Assembly (NCBI RefSeq): GCF_000499205.1
Contig: NZ_AWUK01000028.1
Span: 62,001 to 126,000, forward strand
Direction: 5' to 3'
DNA from: Paenibacillus sp. MAEPY2
GTDB lineage: Bacteria > Bacillota > Bacilli > Paenibacillales > Paenibacillaceae
Length of the DNA: 64,000 nt
In this document: positions 42,988-52,031 of the stretch, piece after piece
How the letters are laid out: each line of letters opens with the position of its first letter
Numbering within the stretch: the first letter of the stretch is position 1
Made by a program: the position numbers and the translations under genes
Notes under the pieces: generated by a model
What the model saw: the letters and a program-made list of their open reading frames with translations, nothing else
Database searches by the model: none
What the model was told of the DNA's origin: nothing

Positions 42988-43030
42988 AAAAAAAGATGAG
43001 GATTTGTGTAAACAAATTCCCCATCCTTTT
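42988..43030 (-). terminator. terminator after glpX
   Basis: AAAAGATGAGGATTTGT and ACAAATTCCCCATC form an imperfect long stem; on the minus strand it is followed by TTTTTTTATG. Confidence 0.72.
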
Positions 43031-43142
43031 CTTACTATATTCTCCTGTAACTTGTCCCAAATTAACAGCATTTTTTTCAGATGATTTCATATGGAAATAT
43101 ATCGAAAAGTAAAACCCATAAACATCCCAGAACAAATTTAAT

Positions 43143-44219
43143 TTAGGTCGTCACACCGTTACCAACGGATGATTGACTGAACTCCGCCTGTTCCAAAATG
43201 GTGACCTGACTTTGAATGCGATCCGAAGGTTCAGGTGTCGATTGAAGCTGCCGCACTTTGTGCAACACTTCTTTATTCGGAAGGAAATGCTGAGAACGGA
43301 TGAAACGAATGGTTTTAGTTTTGGCACGCATAACGATGGAATCGGTCTCAGCCCGGTCATCTGCGAGGTAACGCACACCGCCTAAAATCTCACCCGGGGT
43401 CACACCCGTTGCCGCAAAAATAACATCCTCCGTGCCGATCATATCCTGCATCGTTAATACTTTGTAGGGATTGTCGATCCCCATCTGCAAGCAGCGCTGG
43501 AATTCATCTGCGTTGGCAGGCATCAGGCGACCTTGAATTTCTCCACCCAGGCAAGACAGTGCGGCTGCAGCAAGCACGCCTTCCGGCGCTCCACCTGATC
43601 CGACATACAGATCAATTCCCGCCTCCGGGAACGCAGGTGCCATCGCACCAGCAACGTCACCATCACTAAGGAACTTGATTCGCACTCCAACCTTTCGTAA
43701 AGTTTTGATCGTGCTCTCATGCCGGACACGGTCCAGAATCATGACAGTTAGATCTGAAATGTTTTTGTTCAATGCTTCTGCGGCTTTCTCCAATGTCACC
43801 TCAACCGGGTCTTCAATACTGACCTTGCCGACCAGAGCTGGCCCAACTGCCAGCTTCTCCATGTACATATCCGGTGCGTGGAGCAGGTTGCCTTTTCCCG
43901 CCACTGCAATAACCGATAAAGCGTTGTTCAGGCCCTTGGCTACAATCTCTGTACCTTCCAAAGGATCTACAGCCACATCAACCTCGGGACCCTCAGCGTT
44001 GCCGACTTCCTCGCCGATATACAACATGGGTGCTTCATCCATTTCTCCTTCACCGATTACCACCGTGCCGCGAATGGACACGGAATCGAACATGGCGCGC
44101 ATAGCCAAAGTAGCCGCCTCATCTGCACTATTCTTGTCGCCCCGCCCCATCCAGGGAGCTGAAGCTAACGCAGCCAATTCTGTTACTCGGACAATTTCCA
44201 ACGCCAGTTCGCGTTCCAT
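43143..44219 (-). CDS. glpX: fructose-1,6-bisphosphatase class II
   Basis: The 358-residue enzyme removes the 1-phosphate of fructose-1,6-bisphosphate in gluconeogenesis. Metal ligands are in VVIGEGEMDEAPMLY (Glu57, Glu59) and VDPLEGTEIVAKG (Asp85, Glu88), with VGSGGAPEGVLAAAAL and MILDRVRHE as further family parts. B. subtilis GlpX has about 321 residues; the extra length is a tail of about 30 residues after QLQSTPEP with no known role. The ATG at 44219 follows AAAGGAAG; the 11-residue extension upstream is not needed. It stands as a single gene with a terminator. Confidence 0.95.
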   Translation of the reverse strand: MERELALEIVRVTELAALASAPWMGRGDKNSADEAATLAMRAMFDSVSIRGTVVIGEGEMDEAPMLYIGEEVGNAEGPEVDVAVDPLEGTEIVAKGLNNALSVIAVAGKGNLLHAPDMYMEKLAVGPALVGKVSIEDPVEVTLEKAAEALNKNISDLTVMILDRVRHESTIKTLRKVGVRIKFLSDGDVAGAMAPAFPEAGIDLYVGSGGAPEGVLAAAALSCLGGEIQGRLMPANADEFQRCLQMGIDNPYKVLTMQDMIGTEDVIFAATGVTPGEILGGVRYLADDRAETDSIVMRAKTKTIRFIRSQHFLPNKEVLHKVRQLQSTPEPSDRIQSQVTILEQAEFSQSSVGNGVTT

Positions 44220-44895
44220 TTTTCCCACTTCCTTTCCAGTTTCCAAAAGCATACATTGAAAGCGGTACTAAATCCATCGCAAATCCATATGAAATTGATC
44301 TAAAACGAGCGTAATAGCTCGCTTTTGGGAAAACAACCCATACGTTCTCTCCTCCATAAATACACACAGTTATACACCTTTGAACAAGCTATTTTACAGC
44401 TCTAATCCACCCAATAACACTGGTTTGAAGTGGTCGATTCATCTTATATTTTTTGAAACTCCATATTCATCGCGTAGAGAGTGTAAAAAGGTAAATATTA
44501 ACAAATTGTTGCATATAACAAGGTAGTTATAATATAAAGATTAAATCTACAGCGAAAAATACTATTCGTTCTCACATTCATCGAAAACGATTTTAATAGG
44601 CCCATTTCAGCCTTAATGCAATGCCAAAGGAACAATATTGATGAGGTTATGTGCAAGGTATGTTCTTCAATGAATCGATCTGAAAAACCACCCAAATCCA
44701 ACTCTATACGCCCTTTGGACATGACTAGCAATATAGATACAGCTTATGGAGGTCATCGAAAATAATAAGTTTACATAATAATTATTACGTACAATAAATC
44801 CTTCGATTTTTAATGTTTTCCCTCAAAAGGTCCATTTTTTCTACATTTTAATTCATTACAAAGATATGATCTGAATTTTTGCCCAAACTTGCAGG
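44220..44895. other. A+T-rich gap without a convincing gene
   Basis: The 676 bases contain an open frame of 77 codons on the minus strand (44498-44731), but it has no ribosome binding site and no family features. There is a short hairpin CGAGC-GCTCG at 44306-44321. The base composition is clearly richer in A+T than the neighbours. I see no RNA gene, but an unknown small RNA or a decayed gene is possible. Confidence 0.45.
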
Positions 44896-45438
44896 TTAGC
44901 AGGTTTCTATCTCAGTCCCCGACATGGCTACTGCAATTTTCAGGAAATCCTCTCTTTGAATCTGCAAATGCCCATATCTAAATTGATATCCCCAACGTGC
45001 CTGTCCCCGAGTAAGTACCAGTTGGTCTAGCAGTTCAGCGATCTTCACCTGCTGACAAGGATAATACTGGACATTCCTCCGATATGGCACAAAGGAATCC
45101 GACATGCGGTAGGTGTACACCTGATTGTCTGCTACACGTCCTATGGCGGTAAATGCTTGAAGTACCTTGCCCCCATGCAAGCTGGTTCGAGGCGAATAAT
45201 AGATCAGCCAGTCGCCTGCATTCATTCTACGCAGAGGTGCTGCCTTGCCGTGACAGAGCTGAGCAAAGCCACCTTCTACGCCTTTCTCCACATGAGAGGC
45301 GGACACAACGCTGATCCAGTAGCGGTTTCCTTTTTCAGATTCCGCCTCGACCTCTAACTGAGAAGCCAGTTTACTCGTATAAATCTGCTTTATTTCTTTA
45401 CTGGTGACCATCAAATTATGTTTTTCCAGTTCATTCAT
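44896..45438 (-). CDS. EVE-domain protein
   Basis: The 180-residue protein has a full EVE domain (residues about 38-178: YWISVVSASHVEKGVEGGFAQL, AGDWLIYYSPRT, GKVLQAFTAIGRVADNQVY, FVPYRRNVQY). EVE domains are related to PUA and YTH domains and may bind modified nucleic acid bases. About 37 residues with no clear fold precede the domain. The start overlaps the DinB gene by 8 bases, so the two are coupled. The typical ligand in members of this type is unknown. The combination with DinB and a WYL regulator suggests nucleic-acid stress, but this is inference. Confidence 0.86.
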   Translation of the reverse strand: MNELEKHNLMVTSKEIKQIYTSKLASQLEVEAESEKGNRYWISVVSASHVEKGVEGGFAQLCHGKAAPLRRMNAGDWLIYYSPRTSLHGGKVLQAFTAIGRVADNQVYTYRMSDSFVPYRRNVQYYPCQQVKIAELLDQLVLTRGQARWGYQFRYGHLQIQREDFLKIAVAMSGTEIETC

Positions 45439-46003
45439 CTCTCTGCTCCTGTTCTTCCCATGCCGTCTTCAGACGCTCAAGCTGCAAAAAATGATGACGA
45501 TAATGCATCTCGACCAATATAAACCACTCGTCTGCATTCAAACCGCCGAATCTTGGATGTGGCAACGTACATTTCGACGTTTTTCCTTCCAGCAGCAAGT
45601 CCATTTTCCGCATTTCATCCCTTACCTCAACCAACCCTTGAATTATTGATTCTCTTCCATCTGGTTGAAGCGGAGTATACTCAGGAGAAGCAGGAACGTG
45701 AATACGGATCGGCGGAAAACTCGCTTGTGCAAAAACAGCTTCGCCTGCTTCTGTTTTGCCCTGGTTTTTCTTCTTATCAGCGTCCTCGTCTGCACTTATA
45801 CAAAGTCGAACATTGGCTAAATGCATTTTCATCGCAGACTGAATTAAATGCTGGTACATCTGGCCGACCGACCACTTCATATCACTGGGTTTGTACCTTA
45901 ACTGAGCATCACTCATCTTATCCAGTTCTTGTAAATAACGTTCAAGTGTCATCTCAAAATGACGTCGAATCTCACCTTTGTTCGTTGTTCTTGGCGTATT
46001 CAT
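45431..46003 (-). CDS. DinB-family protein
   Basis: The 190-residue protein is a four-helix DinB/YfiT-type domain: the first helix has MTLERYLQELDKMSDAQL, followed by MKWSVGQMYQHLIQSAMKMHL with a metal-site His, and a late HYRHHFLQLERLKTAW that gives the other two His ligands. Such proteins are thought to be metal-dependent thiol transferases; DinB itself is DNA-damage inducible. The ATG at 46003 is chosen although it is 12 bases from AAGGAG, since the upstream TTG lies in that RBS. A 17-base palindrome precedes the gene. Confidence 0.82.
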   Translation of the reverse strand: MNTPRTTNKGEIRRHFEMTLERYLQELDKMSDAQLRYKPSDMKWSVGQMYQHLIQSAMKMHLANVRLCISADEDADKKKNQGKTEAGEAVFAQASFPPIRIHVPASPEYTPLQPDGRESIIQGLVEVRDEMRKMDLLLEGKTSKCTLPHPRFGGLNADEWFILVEMHYRHHFLQLERLKTAWEEQEQRDE

Positions 46004-46023
46004 ACAAATAAACAGCTCCTTCA

Positions 46024-46040
46024 ATCGGTTATAAACCGAT
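46024..46040. promoter_or_regulatory. palindrome before dinB
   Basis: ATCGGTT-ATA-AACCGAT has perfect 7-base arms. It is 20 bases upstream of the DinB start and between it and the hairpin at the end of the WYL gene. It could be the operator of that regulator. Confidence 0.45.
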
Positions 46041-46047
46041 CATACAC

Positions 46048-46081
46048 AAACACTACTGACAGCGTTATGTCAGTAGTGTTT
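46048..46081. terminator. perfect hairpin at the 3-prime end of the WYL gene
   Basis: AAACACTACTGACA and TGTCAGTAGTGTTT are perfect 14-base inverted arms with a loop of 6. The stop codon of the WYL gene is inside the stem. The T-run on the minus strand is short (TTTGTG), so it may be a terminator, a processing site or a binding site. Confidence 0.55.
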
Positions 46082-47017
46082 AAGAAGATTGCTTGCTTCC
46101 TCGCGAATACGTATCCTCAACGATTCGGGCTCCAAAACCATAGCTGACGCTCCCCAGCCAAGTATCCAATGCAGAACGTCTTCTGGATGCCTTACACGAA
46201 AATCTGCATATAATCCATCGGATTGTAGATCTGCTTTCTCCATGTAGAAATTGTTCGCTTCAATCACCCTGTCTGCAATTCGACCATCAAACCATACACG
46301 GACATGAACATCACGGTTGTCAGGTGGTGAGTAGCTATGAATATTAAAACCTGGAGGAAGTTCGAACGGATCAGTGCTGATCTCCAGTCCGCTCATGCGG
46401 GATATACGAAAATGACGAATCTCTTGTCGCAAATCGCATCGGGCAATCAGCATCCATGAGCCTTGCATCCAAAGCATCCCGTAAGGGGAAGACATACGAG
46501 CGGTCTTTTGCACGCTTTCATTAATAGTTCCAGGCTTATGATAATGAAAGCGGATTTTGAGCTTATGCTGCATTGCGGTTCGGATGACACCCATATGTTC
46601 GATCTCTCGATCACGTGCATCACTGTCCGCTGAACGAAGGAGACGGATACCCTGTCGTATCTGTCCAACCTCTTCTCGAAGAGGGCCAGGCAGGATGGCC
46701 TCAATTTTGGAACGGGACGTGAGGGATGTGCTCTTGTAATAGCTATCGAAGCGCTGCTCAACAAAATCAAGTCCGATCAGAAGTGTAACGGCTTCTTCAG
46801 CGGTCAAGCTGACCGGAGGCAAAAAGTATCCTTCCATAAGAGAATATCCTACTCCGGGTTCTCCCACTATAGGAACACCTGCCTCACATAACGCCTGAAT
46901 GTCCCTGTATATGGTACGAACACTGGTTTCAAACAAGAGGGCTAAATCTTCCGCTCGTTGCACCTTCCCACGCTGCAGCTCAAGTACGATGGCCAGCATA
47001 CGATCTGATTTGTTCAA
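46070..47017 (-). CDS. YafY-type HTH/WYL-domain regulator
   Basis: The 315-residue protein has an N-terminal DeoR-like helix-turn-helix (residues about 3-50: DRMLAIVLELQRGKVQRAEDL, ETSVRTIYRDIQALCEAGVPI) and a WYL domain (residues about 135-220: HKLKIRFHYHKPGTINES, RMSSPYGMLWMQGSWMLIARCDLRQEIRHFRISRM) with a C-terminal WCX part. The WYL tripeptide itself reads WML here. WYL proteins often sense nucleotides or nucleic acids and control DNA-damage or defence genes. It lies upstream of dinB-EVE on the same strand. Confidence 0.88.
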   Translation of the reverse strand: MNKSDRMLAIVLELQRGKVQRAEDLALLFETSVRTIYRDIQALCEAGVPIVGEPGVGYSLMEGYFLPPVSLTAEEAVTLLIGLDFVEQRFDSYYKSTSLTSRSKIEAILPGPLREEVGQIRQGIRLLRSADSDARDREIEHMGVIRTAMQHKLKIRFHYHKPGTINESVQKTARMSSPYGMLWMQGSWMLIARCDLRQEIRHFRISRMSGLEISTDPFELPPGFNIHSYSPPDNRDVHVRVWFDGRIADRVIEANNFYMEKADLQSDGLYADFRVRHPEDVLHWILGWGASAMVLEPESLRIRIREEASNLLKHY

Positions 47018-47169
47018 GAATCACCCCTCCTTGCGTGTAATATCAATTACGCCATCTTCATTGGACATCTATTATAAGTAACATATGGACAAATGAAAAG
47101 CATACGGACTGACAAGTCCTCACTGTGCCCGTATTCACTCTTTTCGTAAGATATTTCATTGAACAACAA

Positions 47170-47198
47170 AGACCAACCCGCAGAGCGTAGGTTGGTCT
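47170..47198 (-). terminator. terminator after pucE
   Basis: AGACCAACC and GGTTGGTCT are perfect 9-base arms; on the minus strand TTGTTGTT follows. It closes the pucC-pucD-pucE transcript. Confidence 0.78.
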
Positions 47199-47262
47199 AT
47201 AAAATTTAATGATATTTGAAAAATCCGAGCAGGACAGAGCCCCCACCTTAATGCCATAATCA

Positions 47263-47763
47263 TTAGTTTGAACATGCTATGTCATGCTCATCAATCATCT
47301 TCCTTACCGCACGAAGTATTCCTCCATATCCGGTACAGCGGCACAGATTGCCGCATAATCCCGCTTCAATCTGCTCCTGACTAGGCTGCGGATAGCGGTC
47401 CAGGAGCGCTTTGGTGGAAATCACCATTCCAGGAGTACAATACCCGCATTGGAAGCCGCCTTCCTCGAGAAAAGCCTGTTGAATCGGATGCAGCTCACCT
47501 TCCTTTTCACCATGTAACCCTTCTATCGTAATGATCTCACTGCCAACACATTGATAAGCCATAACGAGACACGAGTTGACCGGCTCTCCATCCATCAGCA
47601 CCATACATGCACCGCAGCGGCCTACTTCGCAGGAAACTTTCGTTCCGGTCAGATTCAAATACGAGCGCAGTACATCCACAAGGCGGGTTGTTTGGGCGAT
47701 CTGCAATTGTTTCTCTTCCCCATTCACAACGGCTGTCCAGAAATTGTCCAACGGTACAGTCAT
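47263..47763 (-). CDS. pucE: xanthine dehydrogenase, iron-sulfur subunit
   Basis: The 166-residue protein holds two [2Fe-2S] clusters: the plant-ferredoxin type with Cys45, Cys50, Cys53 and Cys65 (SCEVGRCGACMVL) and the second with Cys106, Cys109, Cys141 and Cys143 (QCGYC, CRCTGYG). It passes electrons from the molybdenum site to FAD. Its ATG overlaps the pucD stop (ATGA), so the subunits are coupled. The small size is normal for the separate bacterial subunit. Confidence 0.95.
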   Translation of the reverse strand: MTVPLDNFWTAVVNGEEKQLQIAQTTRLVDVLRSYLNLTGTKVSCEVGRCGACMVLMDGEPVNSCLVMAYQCVGSEIITIEGLHGEKEGELHPIQQAFLEEGGFQCGYCTPGMVISTKALLDRYPQPSQEQIEAGLCGNLCRCTGYGGILRAVRKMIDEHDIACSN

Positions 47764-50093
47764 GATGGAATCACTCCTTCCCGAAGCGGTACGTCCAATG
47801 GTTGGATTAATTGATCTCTCGGAACAGGCAAACGATTAACCCATATCCCTGTAGCCTGATGAATTGCAGCGGTTATAGCTGGAGCAAGCGCCACCGAACC
47901 GATCTCGCCAATCCCCCGCGGTCCAAACGGATCACCCTCGGGTAGATCTTCAATTGCCTCGACCTCTAGATTTGTGTGAATATCTCGAATCGTTGGAATC
48001 AGGTAGGTGTCCAGATTGGTTGTCATATAGCGACTGTCCTGCATAACGGCGTATTCGGTCAATGTAAAACCCAGAGCCATTACACTCCCGCCTTCGATCT
48101 GTCCGATGAATCCCATTGGATTGATGACAGGGCCAGCCGCCACTACATGCTTTGTATCCAGCAATTTGGCTTCCCCGGTGAGCGTGTTGACCTCCACCTC
48201 TGCGGCTACTGCCGCATACGTATATAGATAATGCCCGCCCACAACATTGTCCGGCGTGGTCGGATATTCAAAATGAGTATCAAAAGTCCATTCTTCCGCT
48301 TCTCCATGCTTCGCCAGATCTACGTAAGAAACAACAACTCTGGTATCCATCGTCGTATCATTCGCTGCACGTTCTGGAGGAAGCTGTCCATTGCGCCATA
48401 CTCCCCCTATTCCAGTAATCAGTTCGTCAGCCGGAATTCCTGATAAGGTAGAGGCTACCGACAAAATTTTGGAACGAAAAGGACCCTGTAATCGCTGAAG
48501 AGCCATCCAGGCCATCGTTGTTGAACGCGAAGCGGTACTTGAACCACTGTGCGGAACTCGATCCGTATCCCCAATGATGATGCTCAGATCGGATGTGGAG
48601 CACTGGAACAGATCGCAAAGCATCATTTCGAGAGTGGCAATGAGTCCCTGACCGAATTCTTCGTAACTAAAAGCCACTTCAATCTTACCTTCGGCATTCA
48701 GGGACAGCCGGCCCCCGGCCGGATCGGGAATGCCATAACCCAGGCCTGCCCCGTGCATCGCGATGGCTGCACCCACACCACGTTTGATCCAGGGTGGCAG
48801 AGCAAGATCTGCCGGGGGATGTTTATGTTTCTGCCATAACTCGGAACGATCCATTGCCTCCCATACTTGCGACAGTCCATCCGTGACCAGAATCCGTTGA
48901 TTCAACGGTCCAGGATCGGTCTTTTCCCTCATGTTGCGTCTCCGAAACTCCCAAGGGTCCATATCCATAATCTCGGCGAGTCGATCCATCTGCCCCTCCA
49001 TTGCAAAGATCGCCTGATTACCACCAAATCCGCGAAACTCTCCCGACACCCCATTATTTGTATACACCGATACACCTTCCACATCCACATGGGGAATGGA
49101 ATAGGGTCCAAGACAATGCTCTGTGCAGAAATTCAGGACAGGTGCTCCCAGCGTGGCATATGCCCCCGTGTCTGCGGTAATCCTTACCCGGTGAGCCTGA
49201 ATCATGCCTTCACGGCTGATACCTGTCTGCATTTCAATTTTCATCGGATGCCGTTTCAGGCCTGCACGTACAGATTCTTTGCGGGAGTTGTGCATTTTCA
49301 CGGGACGTCCGCTTCGTAAAGCAAGAAGTGCACCATAGGGCTGCACATTCAGCTCATCTTTTCCACCAAAGGAACCGCCAATCGGAGACGAGACAACCCG
49401 GATATCCTCTTCGGGACAACCGATGATTCGGGCAAGCTGCATTCTATCCTTGTAACCATGCTGTGTAGCTGCATAGACATGAAGTCTCCCACTTTCATCA
49501 GGCACAAACAACCCGCCTTCAGTCTCCATATAAGCATGCATCTGGCGAGGGGTATAATACGTCTCACTCACGATATGTTCGCATGCAGCAAAGCCCTCAT
49601 CCACATGACCACGCTTGATTTCGGTACGGTGCAGTACGTTGCCGGGGCCATGTTCATGGAGCTCTGGTGCACCAGGTGCCAGTGCAGCCTCGGGGCTGTC
49701 CAGCGGAGTACATTCCTCATACTCTACCCGGATTGCCTCCAAAGCGAGTGCTGCACGTTCCGGGGAATCCGCAGCAACTGCGGCAATGGCATCTCCAACA
49801 TAACGAACAACCTTCTCGCAAAATACAGGCTGATCCGGAGTCGCAATGCCGAAACGGTTCAAGCCGGGTACATCTTTGGAGGTAAGTACGGCAAATACAC
49901 CCTCCATAGCCGCAGCTCCGGTAATATCGATAGACAATATGCGGGCATAGGGGTAGGCGCTTCGAAGGACCCTTCCGTGTAACATTCCAGGCAGCGTCAT
50001 GTCTGTCAGATATTGAAGCTGTCCTGTCACTTTGCCAACCCCATCTGGCCGCAGATGCCAGCGTTTTTCACTACTATCCCGATTCAAGAGCAT
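47760..50093 (-). CDS. pucD: xanthine dehydrogenase, molybdopterin subunit
   Basis: The 777-residue protein is the large xanthine oxidase-family subunit that hydroxylates hypoxanthine and xanthine. It has the aldehyde oxidase a/b hammerhead at the start (GKVTGQLQYLTDMTLPGML), the cofactor loops SPIGGSFGGKDEL and GEFRGFGGNQAIFAME, the sequence VEVNTLTGEAKLL, and the catalytic Glu in RGIGEIGSVALAPAI near the C-terminus. The RBS GGGGAG precedes the ATG. It follows pucC after 71 bases and overlaps pucE by 4 bases. Confidence 0.95.
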   Translation of the reverse strand: MLLNRDSSEKRWHLRPDGVGKVTGQLQYLTDMTLPGMLHGRVLRSAYPYARILSIDITGAAAMEGVFAVLTSKDVPGLNRFGIATPDQPVFCEKVVRYVGDAIAAVAADSPERAALALEAIRVEYEECTPLDSPEAALAPGAPELHEHGPGNVLHRTEIKRGHVDEGFAACEHIVSETYYTPRQMHAYMETEGGLFVPDESGRLHVYAATQHGYKDRMQLARIIGCPEEDIRVVSSPIGGSFGGKDELNVQPYGALLALRSGRPVKMHNSRKESVRAGLKRHPMKIEMQTGISREGMIQAHRVRITADTGAYATLGAPVLNFCTEHCLGPYSIPHVDVEGVSVYTNNGVSGEFRGFGGNQAIFAMEGQMDRLAEIMDMDPWEFRRRNMREKTDPGPLNQRILVTDGLSQVWEAMDRSELWQKHKHPPADLALPPWIKRGVGAAIAMHGAGLGYGIPDPAGGRLSLNAEGKIEVAFSYEEFGQGLIATLEMMLCDLFQCSTSDLSIIIGDTDRVPHSGSSTASRSTTMAWMALQRLQGPFRSKILSVASTLSGIPADELITGIGGVWRNGQLPPERAANDTTMDTRVVVSYVDLAKHGEAEEWTFDTHFEYPTTPDNVVGGHYLYTYAAVAAEVEVNTLTGEAKLLDTKHVVAAGPVINPMGFIGQIEGGSVMALGFTLTEYAVMQDSRYMTTNLDTYLIPTIRDIHTNLEVEAIEDLPEGDPFGPRGIGEIGSVALAPAITAAIHQATGIWVNRLPVPRDQLIQPLDVPLREGVIPS

Positions 50094-50164
50094 GATCTCT
50101 CTCCCCTTTCTCCCTTCCGAAAGCTGTTAGACTCACGGTTTGCTTCTCCAAATTGGTTTTTCTC

Positions 50165-51079
50165 CTATGAGCGAAGAGCTTCCCAGAGTCCGGCACCGAG
50201 CATATTACCTGCTGTCTGCTTACGGTACTGTTCTGTAGCGAATGCATCACGATAAGTTACGAATTCCGGCACGACTGCAGCAGTCAGAGCTGGAGCCTGC
50301 ATAATAGAAACCTCGCTGCCAAGAAGCAGCTTCTCCGATTCGGGAAGCCGCATGGCCATGCCTGAACCTCCACCTGCAGCGATTGCTATCTTATTCCAGC
50401 GGCCATCTGTGCCCACTTCTCCGTGAAATGCAATCGTCACCAGCGATGCTGTAAAGGCCTCCCGTCGACCCAGCTTGCGGTAAAATGAAATCTCACGCGC
50501 CACAGACATCGGTTCACTAATGCTATCAGGGGGAGGTATATCTTTCATTGGAATAAGAATGGCGATTAACACATCATTCGGGTTGCGACTACCGTCACTG
50601 CCACCATTCAACCAGGATGAAAGACTGCGCATCTCCATGCCATGGTCCGTCATCCAATACAACTGTGCATCGTATACGAGGAGTGCAGGGATGGCGTCCC
50701 CCACTCCGGATACAATGTTTCCGCCAATCGTCGCCAAGTTGCGAATAGAGGGAGCTGCTATGGCATTCATTGCAGACTGTAGTAAGGGCAGTTGTTGCAG
50801 ATGAATGTCTGAAGCACATTGATTCAATCGCGTCAGTGCTCCAATGACCATGTTATCTCCATCCACATATACGCCGCTTACACCTGGAATACGAGCTAGG
50901 CTAATCATGTGCTCAGGTACAGGAATAAGTCCACCTTCCCACTGAGTACGCAATAATGTCGCCCCTGCTGCAAAACAATACTTTCCTGACAGCTCACTCT
51001 TTAAAGATTGAAGTTCTTCCAGACTAATTGGCTGCCAAACCGTTGGATGCGCTCCAGACCCGTATGCCGGCATAACCAT
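50165..51079 (-). CDS. pucC: xanthine dehydrogenase, FAD subunit
   Basis: The 304-residue protein is the FAD-binding medium subunit. It shows the FAD site FAAGATLLRTQWEGG and the family motif ATIGGNIVSGVGDAIPALLVYDA, then FYRKLGRREAFTASLVTIAF. Two ATG codons (51079, 51073) suit the RBS GGGAG/GGAAGG, so the first residues are uncertain. It is first gene of the pucC-pucD-pucE run and has a 305-base upstream region with a terminator for the preceding genes and a near-consensus TnrA-like site. Confidence 0.93.
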   Translation of the reverse strand: MVMPAYGSGAHPTVWQPISLEELQSLKSELSGKYCFAAGATLLRTQWEGGLIPVPEHMISLARIPGVSGVYVDGDNMVIGALTRLNQCASDIHLQQLPLLQSAMNAIAAPSIRNLATIGGNIVSGVGDAIPALLVYDAQLYWMTDHGMEMRSLSSWLNGGSDGSRNPNDVLIAILIPMKDIPPPDSISEPMSVAREISFYRKLGRREAFTASLVTIAFHGEVGTDGRWNKIAIAAGGGSGMAMRLPESEKLLLGSEVSIMQAPALTAAVVPEFVTYRDAFATEQYRKQTAGNMLGAGLWEALRS

Positions 51080-51175
51080 CCTTCCATCTCCCTTCTCTAT
51101 CTGGAATCTGCGGGGTGTTGGATACGATCGAATGATCCAAATAATTCTTCAAATCATATGGGACTGCAACCATTA

Positions 51176-51192
51176 GGTCAATTATCTTTACA
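51176..51192. promoter_or_regulatory. weak TnrA/GlnR-like box before pucC
   Basis: GGTCAATTATCTTTACA fits TGTNA-N7-TNACA with one mismatch (first base). It lies 97 bases before pucC. By itself it is weak, but a better box of the same type stands before pucL. Confidence 0.35.
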
Positions 51193-51303
51193 TCATTTTG
51201 GATAAATGTATAAATCCATTGTTTGATTTGTGCCTGATGCATGGTTTGCGCTCGAAAGCTAACACAAGCCAATTCAGAACTAACCGGATAAAAATAATAA
51301 AAA

Positions 51304-51328
51304 GGCCAACCAGATGGTCTGGCTGACC
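51304..51328 (-). terminator. terminator after pucB
   Basis: The arms GGCCAACCAGA and TCTGGCTGACC pair over 11 bases with two G-U pairs in the minus-strand RNA, followed by TTTTTATT. It separates pucA-pucB from pucC. Confidence 0.82.
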
Positions 51329-51384
51329 TCATTACTTCAAGAAATAATACACTAGGAACCGCTCCTTCTGCCGTATTCTCCCAT

Positions 51385-52029
51385 TCATTTTCTCCCATTC
51401 ACATATTCCAAAATGCGCTCCAGCTCTGGTTCGGTATCCGCATCCCAGAAGCTAAAATCAGATAACGATACATGCTTGCCCGCATATTTGCTATTACGCA
51501 TGATTTTTCGTGCTCCCTCATCCCCACTGAGTGACAAAAGAGCCCCTAGCATATGCACACGAAAGGCTACCGGAGGCTTGCCTCCACCACCATCCGTAGC
51601 TGCTGCATAATCACACAGCTTGTTGGCGGTTAACGCCTCAGCAACCCTGTTTAAATCCTGTGCCTGCAACAGCGGTTGATCCGCCAAAATCATCATGACA
51701 CCTTCTGGTCTGTATGCCATTGCAGATAGAATGCCACAGTGAAGGGACATAGCCATACCGTATGCATAATCTGTACAGATTGCAATCTGAAGCCTATTCC
51801 CCGTACCTGGAGTACCGCCATAGGATGCCCCATGAAGCCAAATGGAGGGGATCCATGCCAATGAATCCTCAGGTTTGACCACACAGATGACCTGCTCCAA
51901 ATCGGAATTCAAGGCAGCTTCCAGGGTCCATGCCGCCAAACATCTTCCATCAGGCATCACAATAGACAGTTTATCCCTCCCCAGTCGGCTGCTCTTACCC
52001 GCCGCTAGCACGATGCCCGTCAGTCGCAT
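51385..52029 (-). CDS. pucB: molybdenum cofactor nucleotidyltransferase for xanthine dehydrogenase
   Basis: The 214-residue protein has the nucleotidyltransferase motif LTGIVLAAGKSSRLGRDKL at the start and VMMILADQPLLQAQDL, as in MocA/PucB. MocA adds CMP to molybdopterin to form the cytosine dinucleotide cofactor used by xanthine dehydrogenases. A Gly-rich loop (TDGGGGKPPVAF) is typical. It begins 2 bases after the pucA stop, so both are co-expressed. Confidence 0.9.
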   Translation of the reverse strand: MRLTGIVLAAGKSSRLGRDKLSIVMPDGRCLAAWTLEAALNSDLEQVICVVKPEDSLAWIPSIWLHGASYGGTPGTGNRLQIAICTDYAYGMAMSLHCGILSAMAYRPEGVMMILADQPLLQAQDLNRVAEALTANKLCDYAAATDGGGGKPPVAFRVHMLGALLSLSGDEGARKIMRNSKYAGKHVSLSDFSFWDADTEPELERILEYVNGRK

Positions 52030-52031
52030 GC

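Noticed and set aside
44498..44731. 77-codon open frame on the minus strand
   Set aside because: It begins with TTG, has no ribosome binding site, is in an A+T-rich gap and shows no domain or conserved pattern.
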